Notes under the pieces: model-generated
The model's input: the letters and a program-made list of their open reading frames with translations, nothing else
Databases searched by the model: none
Told to the model about the DNA's origin: nothing
In this document: positions 15,908 to 24,491 of the stretch, in pieces
Layout of the letters: every line of letters begins with the position of its first letter
Numbering within the stretch: the first letter of the stretch is position 1
DNA from: Chitinophagales bacterium
GTDB taxonomy: Bacteria; Bacteroidota; Bacteroidia; Chitinophagales; UBA2359
Assembly (NCBI GenBank): GCA_041392475.1
Contig: JAWKLZ010000002.1
Span: 2,054,501-2,118,500 of the forward strand
Direction of reading: 5' to 3'
DNA: 64,000 nucleotides
Position numbers and translations under genes: made by a program

Positions 15908-15923
15908 CTATAAGTATGATTTG

Positions 15924-16028
15924 TTATCTTTTCTTAGATTTCTTTTCTCTCTTCTCTGCCTTTTTCTCTTTAGGAGTTTTAGTAGGTTCTTTCTTTACCG
16001 CTTTTTTTACGTCTTTAGACTTTGCCAT
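15924..16028 (-). CDS. 34-residue lysine-rich small protein
   Basis: An ATG-initiated frame of 34 codons encodes a very basic peptide (MAKSKDVKKAVKKEP, then TKTPKEKKAEKREKKSKKR) with about half Lys/Arg. I recall similar short 'MAKxKDxKK...KKEPxKTxKEKK' proteins in Bacteroidota, but could not check this. The frame is too short for routine ORF calling. It may bind nucleic acid or ribosomes (inference). The plus-strand frame across the same DNA has no support. Confidence 0.5.
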   Translation of the reverse strand: MAKSKDVKKAVKKEPTKTPKEKKAEKREKKSKKR

Positions 16029-16153
16029 GATATATTGTTTTTAAAAGATTATTGTATGTTTTTTTAGATTTAAACAAGTGCTGTTTATAACTCAAATGTC
16101 TTACTTTTATTTCAAATAGCAAAGCAAGTTTTAATTTATTCAACGAAGTTAGA

Positions 16154-19100
16154 TTAGTCTATTTTCCACTCGTTGTCCTTCATATTTTTATCCATCACCA
16201 AATAATTTGGGTCTAACATGACTTTACTCGGGTTTTGATTCAATACAAGAGTGTGTTTGCTGGAGGGAGATGTGACTTTGATCTTTTCTACTGCAAACAA
16301 TACACCGTCAGCATTATAACATCCAATTTCAATAAAATCATTCAATGGAATAAAAGTTTCTTCCTCGTCACCTCTGTATTTTCTAACTTCAAAATCAATG
16401 ACGGCTTCAAATACATTCCCTGCAATGGAAACAATTTGGACATCCTTAATTTTGTTCTCATAGAAGGTGACGGTTTCAAAAAAATCAGTTATCAAATATT
16501 GCAGTTCAGTAGGAGTTGCTTTTTTTAGATGCTCAATCAAGTCAATGGTTGTAGGGTATTTATTCGTCCTAAATTGGTAGTGTTCTAAAAAATATTTTAA
16601 GATTATATTCAACTGTTCTTCTCCCAAATAATGATTCAATGTATTGAAAGCCATCGATCCTTTTCCATACGCAATGTATTCTTGTTTGGTACTCACTAAG
16701 TACAAAGGACTTTCGGTTTCACTTTCTTGGGTTCTTCCCCTCAAGTAGCGTTTTCGCTGAAATTTTAGGAATTCCAAGGCTTTTTCTTTTCCATAATAAT
16801 CCTCATACATTTTGAGACTGATGTATTCCGTGATGCTTTCGGTCAGCATTTTGGCACCCAAGGCATTGGCGGGGATTAACTGATTGCCAAACCATTGATG
16901 TGTCAATTCGTGTGCAGGTACATAAAAAGAAAGGTCAATTTTATCCTCACTTTGTTGGGGATTGAGAATGAACCGAATTTCGGATATGGGAATCGAGTTG
17001 GCCATTGTTGTTGCATACGTTCCTTCGGATAAAGGAAATTCGATGATGCGGGCTTCTTTATGTTGGTAAGTGCTGAAATATTGGGTATTGTAATCTATTG
17101 CAGCTTTCAATCCGTCCATCATTTTGGAGGTATTGAAGTTGTGTGTAGGGTGGTGATAGACTTCGAGAAGTATGCCTTTGTAGTATTCTTTTTGAAGTGA
17201 AAAAACGCCTGAATTGAAGGCAAAAAGGAATTTTATCTTTTGGTCGGTTTGATAGTGGTAATAATTTCTGCTATTTTCAGTCCACTTTCGCTGCAAAAAG
17301 CCCGGTGCAATTGCTATTTGATTGTCCGAAGTGCTGATAGTTGTTTCTAAGTCAATCAAATCGGCATCTATGGAGTAGAAATTCACCTTTGCCGCAGTAC
17401 TGTCATTGGGGTTTTGGTTGTCATTGTCCAAAAAATAACCCAACCTTGGTAAGATGTCACTTTTCAGGAATGTGCCATTTTGAAGTACACCAGAATTTCG
17501 TTCAAAAACGGTATTGGACTTGTTTTTAATGTCGAAATGAAGAACCAAACTATCATTTGGTAGGAGTGTTTCCTTCAATAGGTGGACAGCAAATTGTAGA
17601 ATAGAATCTCTGCTAATCAGTACATTGTGTTGATTAATGGTATAACTGGTGATTTCGTCAAAACCCGTTTTTATAAGTAGGGTATCTATGTTTTTTGAAG
17701 TACTGTTTACTATGGTGTATTTTCCACTTGCCTGAAAAGATTTGCTGTCGGGAAACAACTCTATGTTCAACTTGACATCGGTTATCTTGGGTTGAATCGT
17801 GATTTTGTATTGCTCATAGTTCTTTTTGAAGTGAGTCAAAATATTTTCTTGGCTTTTATTGGTGTTCATATCAAAACTGCCATAGCTTTCTCCCTGAAAA
17901 ATTTTGAAGCCGAGAATAAGCATAAGAATTGCAGAAGTCATTGCAGCATAGGGAACGAAACCTTTGAGGCGAGTTACTGCAATTTGGACGCGTTCTTTGA
18001 AGGAGAAAGTGAAGCCACGTTTCCACAATAAATGGCTCGAAATGACGAGTAAACCTGAAAAGGCAAGCCAATAGGCATGTATCAGAAAGGTAGCGGCTAA
18101 ATCGCTTCCGAAGCCGTTCATACTGCTGTACTGTAATTGTGGCGGTGTATTGAATTGAAATAGATGCGTGTGAATACCGATTTGAGACAATTGGTCTTTT
18201 CCTACCCAAGTCAAAAGCAAAAGGAATATTCCCAAATAGAGATTGGGAAACAGTGTGTGGATGAAAATGGAAGCAAAAGTCCAGATAATGAGGGTTGGAA
18301 ATGTGAGTACAAAAAGATGGAAAAGGTATAGACCGACTTCAAAATCATAGAAGCCATTGTACACCTGTATCGCAATGCCACACAATAACATGACCATCAA
18401 AAGTATGAATTGTACTTGGATAATAGCCAATATTTTTGACCCTATAAATACCCAGTTGGGCAATGAAGTAGCGTCTATTAGTTGATGGGATTTGGACATT
18501 CTGGCTCGATGTACCAACATTCCTGAGAAGATAAAAGTGATGAGTATGATGATGGTAGAAAAGAAAAACATGGGTACAGACAACATCAGACTGGTCAATG
18601 GAAGGAGTACCAATTCGCCTGTGTTGGTAACTTTGCCGATGGTAAAAAGAATGGCAAAAATGCCAAAAACGACCAATATCAAAAACATCCAACTTTTGAC
18701 GATGTACTTGAAGTCTATTGCCGAAAGTTTGAATATTGCTTTGATTTGCTGCCAAGTAGAAAAATTATATTCTACATTAGAAAGTTGAAAATCGGTGGAT
18801 TTTTGTGCTTCAATAGAAGTGGCAGCTTCAATTTTGCTTGTTTTTCTTTTGAAGGGAAGACTGATAGGTTCTTGGGTAAAAGAGAATTTACGGTAGAAGA
18901 TAACAACCAAAGTGATGCTAATAGACAGCCAAAACAATCGGTTGTAGAGAACCATACTCCAAACGGGGATGAGTTTTGTGTTTTGTTCGGAGAGCGTCCA
19001 ATATTGCGTTTCATACATTGCCGCATTTTGTGCGAAAGGGTCGCTTATGGCAATCAGGAAGGGGTGTCCTACAAATAGATTTTCGGTGATGATTTGAAGA

Positions 19101-19672
19101 AAAACTAAGAGGATGATGGTAGTAAATCCTGCGTAAATATTGCGGGATACACCGACAACTACAAAGACCAATAAACCGTAAATGAGCATATTGGGAATGA
19201 CAAAAAAAGCGTAACTATGCAAGTAACCCCAACCATTGAATGGACCGATTTTGGGATTGTTTGCTCCAAGTATCCATTCTCCTACCACAAACGCCAATCC
19301 AACAGAGAAAACAATGAAAAGCACAACGGTAAAGGCGCTCAAAAACTTCCCAAATACATAACTTGATTTTTGTATTGGAAAGGAATAGAGGATGTTGTGA
19401 AAATTGCCTTGGTAGTCTTTGTAGAGTGTCGTGCCGATGATGGCAGGGAGTAGAAATAGAAAAAATTTGTTGAAATACTGAAAAATGTAGTTGATTTCAT
19501 GGGGTGAGTTCAACAATTGAATCGGACTTTGGGAGGTGGAAGGTTCGTCAAAAAAGCCGCCTGTTCCCAATATCGTCAGCAAAGCAAAAACAAAAAAGAC
19601 GGAAAAATAAATGTAAGTTGAGGTTTTTTTGAGCCAATATTTGAGTTCGTAAGTGTATATTTTTAGGAACAT
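16154..19672 (-). CDS. ABC-2 permease fused to M1-type aminopeptidase
   Basis: This is a 1172-residue fusion. The first ~570 residues hold two sets of ABC-2-type membrane helices, starting with YELKYWLKKTSTYIYFSVFFVF and later ISFIV-type segments. The last ~560 residues are an M1 (gluzincin) peptidase domain with HELTHQWFG (zinc ligands H921 and H925, catalytic E922) and a downstream TE at E945. The second His and the distal Glu are separated by 19 residues, one more than in soluble M1 enzymes. A substrate-recognition GAMEN motif is not obvious. It lies 11 nt after the ATPase gene, so the two should form one exporter/peptidase unit. The substrate is unknown. Confidence 0.85.
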   Translation of the reverse strand: MFLKIYTYELKYWLKKTSTYIYFSVFFVFALLTILGTGGFFDEPSTSQSPIQLLNSPHEINYIFQYFNKFFLFLLPAIIGTTLYKDYQGNFHNILYSFPIQKSSYVFGKFLSAFTVVLFIVFSVGLAFVVGEWILGANNPKIGPFNGWGYLHSYAFFVIPNMLIYGLLVFVVVGVSRNIYAGFTTIILLVFLQIITENLFVGHPFLIAISDPFAQNAAMYETQYWTLSEQNTKLIPVWSMVLYNRLFWLSISITLVVIFYRKFSFTQEPISLPFKRKTSKIEAATSIEAQKSTDFQLSNVEYNFSTWQQIKAIFKLSAIDFKYIVKSWMFLILVVFGIFAILFTIGKVTNTGELVLLPLTSLMLSVPMFFFSTIIILITFIFSGMLVHRARMSKSHQLIDATSLPNWVFIGSKILAIIQVQFILLMVMLLCGIAIQVYNGFYDFEVGLYLFHLFVLTFPTLIIWTFASIFIHTLFPNLYLGIFLLLLTWVGKDQLSQIGIHTHLFQFNTPPQLQYSSMNGFGSDLAATFLIHAYWLAFSGLLVISSHLLWKRGFTFSFKERVQIAVTRLKGFVPYAAMTSAILMLILGFKIFQGESYGSFDMNTNKSQENILTHFKKNYEQYKITIQPKITDVKLNIELFPDSKSFQASGKYTIVNSTSKNIDTLLIKTGFDEITSYTINQHNVLISRDSILQFAVHLLKETLLPNDSLVLHFDIKNKSNTVFERNSGVLQNGTFLKSDILPRLGYFLDNDNQNPNDSTAAKVNFYSIDADLIDLETTISTSDNQIAIAPGFLQRKWTENSRNYYHYQTDQKIKFLFAFNSGVFSLQKEYYKGILLEVYHHPTHNFNTSKMMDGLKAAIDYNTQYFSTYQHKEARIIEFPLSEGTYATTMANSIPISEIRFILNPQQSEDKIDLSFYVPAHELTHQWFGNQLIPANALGAKMLTESITEYISLKMYEDYYGKEKALEFLKFQRKRYLRGRTQESETESPLYLVSTKQEYIAYGKGSMAFNTLNHYLGEEQLNIILKYFLEHYQFRTNKYPTTIDLIEHLKKATPTELQYLITDFFETVTFYENKIKDVQIVSIAGNVFEAVIDFEVRKYRGDEEETFIPLNDFIEIGCYNADGVLFAVEKIKVTSPSSKHTLVLNQNPSKVMLDPNYLVMDKNMKDNEWKID

Positions 19673-19683
19673 TTTTTCGGGAT

Positions 19684-20553
19684 TTAAGCCTGCAAAGCGA
19701 TGAAATAGACATCTTCGAGATTGGGCGGAGTGCTGTGAAAATGTTCATTTGGTTGCGTTTCTGCAAATACTCGAATGCTAAGCGTATGGTCTTCGTTGTA
19801 ATTGGAGGACAATACTCGATGTGTTTTTTTGAAACCTTCCAAAGTATTTTTATCCGCATGGATTGCCCATATTTTTCCTTCAATGTTTTTCAAAGAAGCG
19901 GAAGGACTGGTTTTCTGCAAAATTTTTCCACCGTTCATAATCGCCAACTCGGTACAAAGTTCTTTTACATCTTCCACAATATGAGTCGAAAAAATAACGG
20001 TATTATTCGTACCGATTTCTCGCAAAACATTCAAAAAACGATTTCGTTCAGCGGGGTCTAAGCCAGCAGTCGGTTCATCCACAATGATGAGTTTGGGCTT
20101 GTTCAGCAGTAGTTGAGCGATGCCAAAACGCTGTTTCATGCCACCTGAATAACCACTGACAGCTTTTTTCCTGACCTCATATAAATTGGTAAGATGCAAT
20201 ACTTCTGTTACAATGATTTTGCGTTCCTTTTTGGAGACAATTCCCTTCAATACTGCAAAATAATCCAGTAGTTCTTCTGCCGAAACGTTGGGATAGACAC
20301 CAAAGTCTTGCGGTAAATAACCCAGTATTTTTCGCAAGCTCATTTGGTCTTTCAGGATGTCTATTCCATTGAAAGTCAGAATCCCTCTGTCTGGCAGTTG
20401 GAGTGTAGCGAGGGTTCGCATCAGAGAAGATTTCCCAGCACCATTAGGGCCAAGTAAGCCAAACATTCCCGTTCCTATTTCGAGGTTGAGATTGTCAATG
20501 GCTTTCACACCATTGTTGTAGGTTTTTGTAAGATTTTGAATGATTAGCGTCAT
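19684..20553 (-). CDS. ABC transporter ATP-binding protein
   Basis: This 289-residue ATPase has Walker A GPNGAGKS (residues 35-42), Q-loop YLPQDFGVYPNVSAEELLDYFA, signature YSGGMKQR (135-142), Walker B LIIVDEPTAGLDP (155-167) and H-loop TH in VIFSTHIVED. The DUF-type C-terminal tail is as in ABC-2 exporter ATPases. It energises the adjacent permease/M1 fusion. The gene starts 61 nt after the CPBP protease gene, across a gap that contains a small palindrome. Confidence 0.92.
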   Translation of the reverse strand: MTLIIQNLTKTYNNGVKAIDNLNLEIGTGMFGLLGPNGAGKSSLMRTLATLQLPDRGILTFNGIDILKDQMSLRKILGYLPQDFGVYPNVSAEELLDYFAVLKGIVSKKERKIIVTEVLHLTNLYEVRKKAVSGYSGGMKQRFGIAQLLLNKPKLIIVDEPTAGLDPAERNRFLNVLREIGTNNTVIFSTHIVEDVKELCTELAIMNGGKILQKTSPSASLKNIEGKIWAIHADKNTLEGFKKTHRVLSSNYNEDHTLSIRVFAETQPNEHFHSTPPNLEDVYFIALQA

Positions 20554-20584
20554 GCCATATCTAACAGCTATACTCAGTAGGTTT

Positions 20585-20601
20585 GTTCCGTATATAGGAA
20601 C
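20585..20601. promoter_or_regulatory. Small palindrome before the ABC ATPase gene
   Basis: GTTCC and GGAAC flank a TATATA core (17 nt) about 32 nt upstream of the ATPase start on the minus strand. The symmetry and position suit an operator. No cognate regulator is identified. Confidence 0.3.
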
Positions 20602-20614
20602 GAATTAACTTTTG

Positions 20615-21187
20615 TTAAGATAGAGTATCTTCTGATTTTACAATCACCCCCAAACTGATTGCATCATACACCGCATGGGCTACAATGGCTGCTGTAATGC
20701 TCACATATTCAAAAAGATAACCCAAGCCCGAACTCAACAAAACCATAAACAATCCGACCACAAAAAAAGGGGTCTTGCGTGGGTCAAGGTAAATACCGTG
20801 TGCCATTACAAAAACAATGGAAGTAAGCCAAATTCCCAAAAACGGCTGAATACCAGCCCTAAACAAAAGTTCTTCTCCAATGCCTACGCAAATTGAAATC
20901 AGTAAAATGTCGAAAATAGAGAGTTGGATGCCTTTGAAGGTTTCGCCAAAGAAAGATTTGACAGGCGCAAAAAAGGGAATTTTTAGGAGAGAAGTAGCGA
21001 TTGCAGCCCCTGCAATGCCATATCCTGTGCCGATTAAAACTTGGGTAGTCCAAGAAAAATTGGAGGAAAAAAATAAATGGGAGAGGGTTTCGCCTTGTAG
21101 AAAAACTACTAAAACTAAGCCTATTGGCGACATGACCAATAGACTTAGAATGGCTAAAAGTTTAAATGTTTTTTGGTTGATTTGCAT
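20615..21187 (-). CDS. CPBP family intramembrane metalloprotease
   Basis: A multi-helix membrane protein carries the CPBP (Abi/Rce1-like) signature GEELLFRAG (EExxxR), then VFVMAHG and AAIVAHAVYDA, whose histidines complete the metal site. I prefer the internal Met (MQINQKTFKLLAIL; start 21187), because the upstream nine codons are not hydrophobic and the first helix begins after it. A start at 21214 is possible. The family cleaves prenylated proteins in eukaryotes and often gives peptide or bacteriocin immunity in bacteria. It is 23-50 nt downstream of the M28 gene and just upstream of the ABC genes, so co-transcription is likely. Confidence 0.85.
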   Translation of the reverse strand: MQINQKTFKLLAILSLLVMSPIGLVLVVFLQGETLSHLFFSSNFSWTTQVLIGTGYGIAGAAIATSLLKIPFFAPVKSFFGETFKGIQLSIFDILLISICVGIGEELLFRAGIQPFLGIWLTSIVFVMAHGIYLDPRKTPFFVVGLFMVLLSSGLGYLFEYVSITAAIVAHAVYDAISLGVIVKSEDTLS

Positions 21188-21237
21188 TGAAGTAAATTGA
21201 AGCCCAAAATTCAATTTGAATTTTGAACTTGATTTCC

Positions 21238-22875
21238 CTATAGTTTATCCGCTTCAATGCGTTTGTCCTGATTCGCCAATTGCCAAAGCGTATGAAAAAT
21301 CAAACGACCACGATTTTGCATCGCTTCAAAGTTGATTTTCTCTACTGTATCTGTTGGCTTATGGTAGTCGGCATGAGTGCCATTGAAGAAAAAGATGGAA
21401 GGAATACCTTTTTCTGCAAAATTGTAGTGGTCAGAACGGTAGTAAAAACGGTTGGGATCGTTTTCATCGTTGTAGGTATAATCCAAGTCCAAATGAGTAT
21501 AGAGGCGGTTCATACGCTCATTGATTTCGTGGAGTTCAGTGCTTATTTTGTCTGCACCAATCACATAGACATAGTTGTAATTCGTGTGTTTGTCATCTTT
21601 TCTACCCACCATGTCCGTATTGATACACGCCACAGTTTGCGTCAAAGGAAAAACGGGGTCAGTGTTGGCATAATATTCTGAACCCAATAACCCTTTTTCT
21701 TCGCCCGTAACGTGCATAAACAAAATACTACGGCGAGGGCCATGACCGTCCTTTTTAGCTTGTACCATTGCCTCAACCATTTCGAGAACCGTAGTCGTGC
21801 CAGAACCATTGTCATCTGCACCGTTGTTGATGTCTTTGCCGATAGTGCCGATGTGATCGTAATGAGCAGTTACTACAATGACTTCATCTTTCAAGTCCGT
21901 TCCTTCTACAAAGCCGAGTAGGTTGTTGGCTTCAATAAGTTTGGCATATCGTTCAATATCAATCGTTGCTTTGTTTTTGATTTTGAAGCTAAAAGGCTTA
22001 CCTGATTCGTTGATTTGCGACTCCAATTCTTCAACCGTCACCTTGTTTTTCTTCAAAAGTTCGTTTGCAATTTGTGGGCTGATGAAAATAGTATTCATGC
22101 CATTTGCCCGCTTTTTGATGTCATTTTGCAGTTTTATCGAAGTGCCTTTGATCCAATTTTCGTAGTAAGCCGCATTTTCCTTGTAGTCATTTACTACTAC
22201 TAAGAGTGTATTTGCACCTTTATCACGAGCCGCCTGTGCTTTTTTGCGAGAATTGGTACTCCATTCCGATGGAATATCCATTTTGGAAACATAGAAAACA
22301 CCTTCTTTATTGATAGGTTCGTTGGACAGCACCATGAGTGTCTTGCCTTTAACATTTACACCTGCATAATCATCATAAAATGGGTCTTCAATACCATATC
22401 CTAAAAATAATATTTTCTCATTTTTTAGGTGTATATCAGAAGTATATTGTGGAAAACAGTAGAAATCATCCGAAAAATCAAACTGTTTACCTTTTACTTC
22501 AATGCTAAGGTCATCACTCCAGCCTTGTTGAATCAATGGCACAGGATGGTAATAACCATTTCCTTTCCCGATGGTGGGCAAACTCCACTTTTGGTAATAC
22601 TCTGTGATATATTTTGCAGCTTTTTGCTGACCTTCTTCCCCCGTACCTCGCCCTCCATATTCATCTGAGGCCAAGATGGTCAAGTGTTTTTTCATATCTT
22701 CTGCGGTGATAGTTGCCGCATATTTCATAGAAAGTTCATCTAACTCTTCCGTATTTTGCTGGTTATCGTTGGACTCATTGGCTTTTTCATAAGTAGGCAA
22801 ATCTATGATTTCTTGCATTTGGGCATTTGCCAAAAGCGAAAAACATAAAGTCAATATTAAAAATAAATGTTTCAT
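21238..22875 (-). CDS. Secreted M28 family aminopeptidase
   Basis: This 545-residue protein has a signal peptide (MKHLFLILTLCFSLLANAQ). A PA-type insertion follows (roughly residues 120-300). The two-zinc M28 catalytic domain carries AHYDHIG (H338, D340), NGADDNGSG (D354), TGEEKGLLGS (E392/E393), NTDMVG (D421) and the late YHKPTDT histidine. All expected zinc ligands are present. It should remove N-terminal residues from peptides in the periplasm or outside the cell. It is the first gene of a collinear M28-CPBP-ABC ATPase-permease/M1 run. Confidence 0.9.
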   Translation of the reverse strand: MKHLFLILTLCFSLLANAQMQEIIDLPTYEKANESNDNQQNTEELDELSMKYAATITAEDMKKHLTILASDEYGGRGTGEEGQQKAAKYITEYYQKWSLPTIGKGNGYYHPVPLIQQGWSDDLSIEVKGKQFDFSDDFYCFPQYTSDIHLKNEKILFLGYGIEDPFYDDYAGVNVKGKTLMVLSNEPINKEGVFYVSKMDIPSEWSTNSRKKAQAARDKGANTLLVVVNDYKENAAYYENWIKGTSIKLQNDIKKRANGMNTIFISPQIANELLKKNKVTVEELESQINESGKPFSFKIKNKATIDIERYAKLIEANNLLGFVEGTDLKDEVIVVTAHYDHIGTIGKDINNGADDNGSGTTTVLEMVEAMVQAKKDGHGPRRSILFMHVTGEEKGLLGSEYYANTDPVFPLTQTVACINTDMVGRKDDKHTNYNYVYVIGADKISTELHEINERMNRLYTHLDLDYTYNDENDPNRFYYRSDHYNFAEKGIPSIFFFNGTHADYHKPTDTVEKINFEAMQNRGRLIFHTLWQLANQDKRIEADKL

Positions 22876-23024
22876 AATGATATTGATTGATGATTGTTTG
22901 TCGTATAAATATGTGTTTAATAACGCTTAAAAAATGAATTCCCAATTTCAAAACTGAAATGTGATGGCCTTCAATCTGCTGTTTGAACTTGTGTTTGAAT
23001 TCTACTTGACAGGTCTTTTTTAGT

Positions 23025-23462
23025 TTAGATGGCGCATGAAATTTTGCTCACTCTACGAGCGTGACGACCTCCTTCAAAATCAGTAGTTAGAAAAATCTCT
23101 ACCATTGATTGGGCATTGAAAGTACTGATGAAACGAGCAGGAAGGCAGATTACATTTGCATCGTTGTGTTGTCTTGCCAAAGCAGCTAATTCATTTTGCC
23201 AACAAATAGCAGCTCTGATTTTTTGATGCTTATTGGCGGTAATAGCCACTCCATTTGCACTACCACAAATTAACACACCAAAATCTGCTTCTTCTGCTTC
23301 AATAGCATTGCAGAGCGGATGCACGTAATCAGGATAATCTGCGGATTCTGATGAATAAGGTCCATAATCCGTCACATCATAACCCTGTTTTTCCAATTGT
23401 TGTTTGATAATGGCTTTGTACTCAAAACCTGCATGGTCTCCGCCAATGGCAACTTGAATCAT
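23025..23462 (-). CDS. rpiB: Ribose-5-phosphate isomerase B
   Basis: This 145-residue RpiB/LacA-type protein interconverts ribulose-5-phosphate and ribose-5-phosphate in the pentose phosphate pathway. It shows IGGDHAGFEYK, then TDYGPYSSESADYPDY and LICGSANGVAITANK, in which the Cys of the active-site loop (CGS.NG) is present, followed by the late RHARRV. It is on the minus strand 149 nt before the M28 gene, probably as a separate unit. Confidence 0.93.
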   Translation of the reverse strand: MIQVAIGGDHAGFEYKAIIKQQLEKQGYDVTDYGPYSSESADYPDYVHPLCNAIEAEEADFGVLICGSANGVAITANKHQKIRAAICWQNELAALARQHNDANVICLPARFISTFNAQSMVEIFLTTDFEGGRHARRVSKISCAI

Positions 23463-23612
23463 AGTGTATTTGTTTTTAGTTGGTTAACTGTTTTAGCGAT
23501 AAAATTTAGACTACAGATTGAGGCTATATTCATAGCAATGCTTACGTTAAATTAAACTGCAAATTTAGGAAAAAGTTACTATGGAAGGTTTGTTAGAAAT
23601 GTATGGCCTTTG

Positions 23613-24401
23613 TCAGTTATTGCTTTTTTCTTCTAAGAAAGTCTGCAATTGATTGATTTGTTGCTGCAAATGGTCTATTTTTTCCTCCAAAATAGCGGTA
23701 TTATCTATGGTCATTTCATCTACAAAAATGGCATTTGTAATAGACAAGCCAAATATACCTCCTGTCAATACCACAAAAGCAAAATAGAGTTTACACCATC
23801 CTCCAATACTTCCATTGGAGTTGAGTTCAATAGTATTTGGAATGTCGTTCCATCCTTCAAGGGTGAACATCTGGAAAATGGTAAAAAACGAGATAATCGG
23901 GTCGCCAAAATGTTCTACAGAATATTTGCTAAAAAGGTGACAAGAGAATACTGCCAATATAAAGTTGTAGAGAGCGAGTGCCATCAATATAAAAATGGAA
24001 GCTTTGAAAGCACGCCCTAATCCTTCAATAAGTTGTTGTAAATGAGGTACAAAACCGAAAAAACGAAATAACCTAACCAGACGAAATAAACGCAAAAGTA
24101 GCATAAAAGAGAGGTCGGGTAGGGCAGGAATGATTGGCATAAGAAGAGAAGGAAGGCTCAATACAACTATTGCGAAATCAAAGGTATTCCACTTGTCATT
24201 GAAGTAAGCGGAGGGTTTGAAATAGTGTATTTTTGAAATGGCTTCAAATACGAAAAACAGCACAAAGAAAGTATCCAACCAAAGCAATATCCATTCAAAA
24301 TCGTTGTCAATATTAGGAAAAGACAATAGGAAAATCACCACTGCATTGAGAACAATAGCAGAATAAGTAATTCGATTCGATAAAAACATTTTTTGTAGCA
24401 T
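23613..24401 (-). CDS. Voltage-gated cation channel, single-domain, Ca-type filter
   Basis: This is a six-helix ion-transport protein. The S4 segment has arginines every third residue (LLLRLFRLVRLFRFF). The pore motif is TLEGWND (codons at 23844-23864) between the pore helix and S6 (YFAFVVLTGGIFGLSITNAIF). A C-terminal coiled coil (ILEEKIDHLQQQINQLQTFLEE) would tetramerise it. Bacterial Na channels usually carry TLESW; the Gly here matches animal CaV loops and the calcium-selective prokaryotic channel CavMr. I start at ATG 24401, because a TTG start at 24431 would place a perfect -7 box (24409-24416) inside the gene. ATG 24389 is also possible. Confidence 0.85.
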   Translation of the reverse strand: MLQKMFLSNRITYSAIVLNAVVIFLLSFPNIDNDFEWILLWLDTFFVLFFVFEAISKIHYFKPSAYFNDKWNTFDFAIVVLSLPSLLMPIIPALPDLSFMLLLRLFRLVRLFRFFGFVPHLQQLIEGLGRAFKASIFILMALALYNFILAVFSCHLFSKYSVEHFGDPIISFFTIFQMFTLEGWNDIPNTIELNSNGSIGGWCKLYFAFVVLTGGIFGLSITNAIFVDEMTIDNTAILEEKIDHLQQQINQLQTFLEEKSNN

Positions 24402-24408
24402 AACCCTA

Positions 24409-24416
24409 CAAAGATA
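24409..24416 (-). promoter_or_regulatory. -7 box of the ion channel gene
   Basis: On the minus strand this reads TATCTTTG, an exact TAnnTTTG match. Transcription would begin only a few nucleotides before ATG 24401, giving a nearly leaderless mRNA, or a leader of about 15 nt if ATG 24389 is used. It argues against the upstream TTG start. Confidence 0.45.
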
Positions 24417-24491
24417 GTGGATATGCTGCAAAATAATAAAAATTATAAAAACAAGCTAAGAATCATTAGCAAATATCTGTAAAACAGTGTT

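Noticed and set aside
15843..16067. 74-codon plus-strand frame
   Set aside because: Phe/Leu/Arg-rich complement of the lysine-rich minus-strand small gene.
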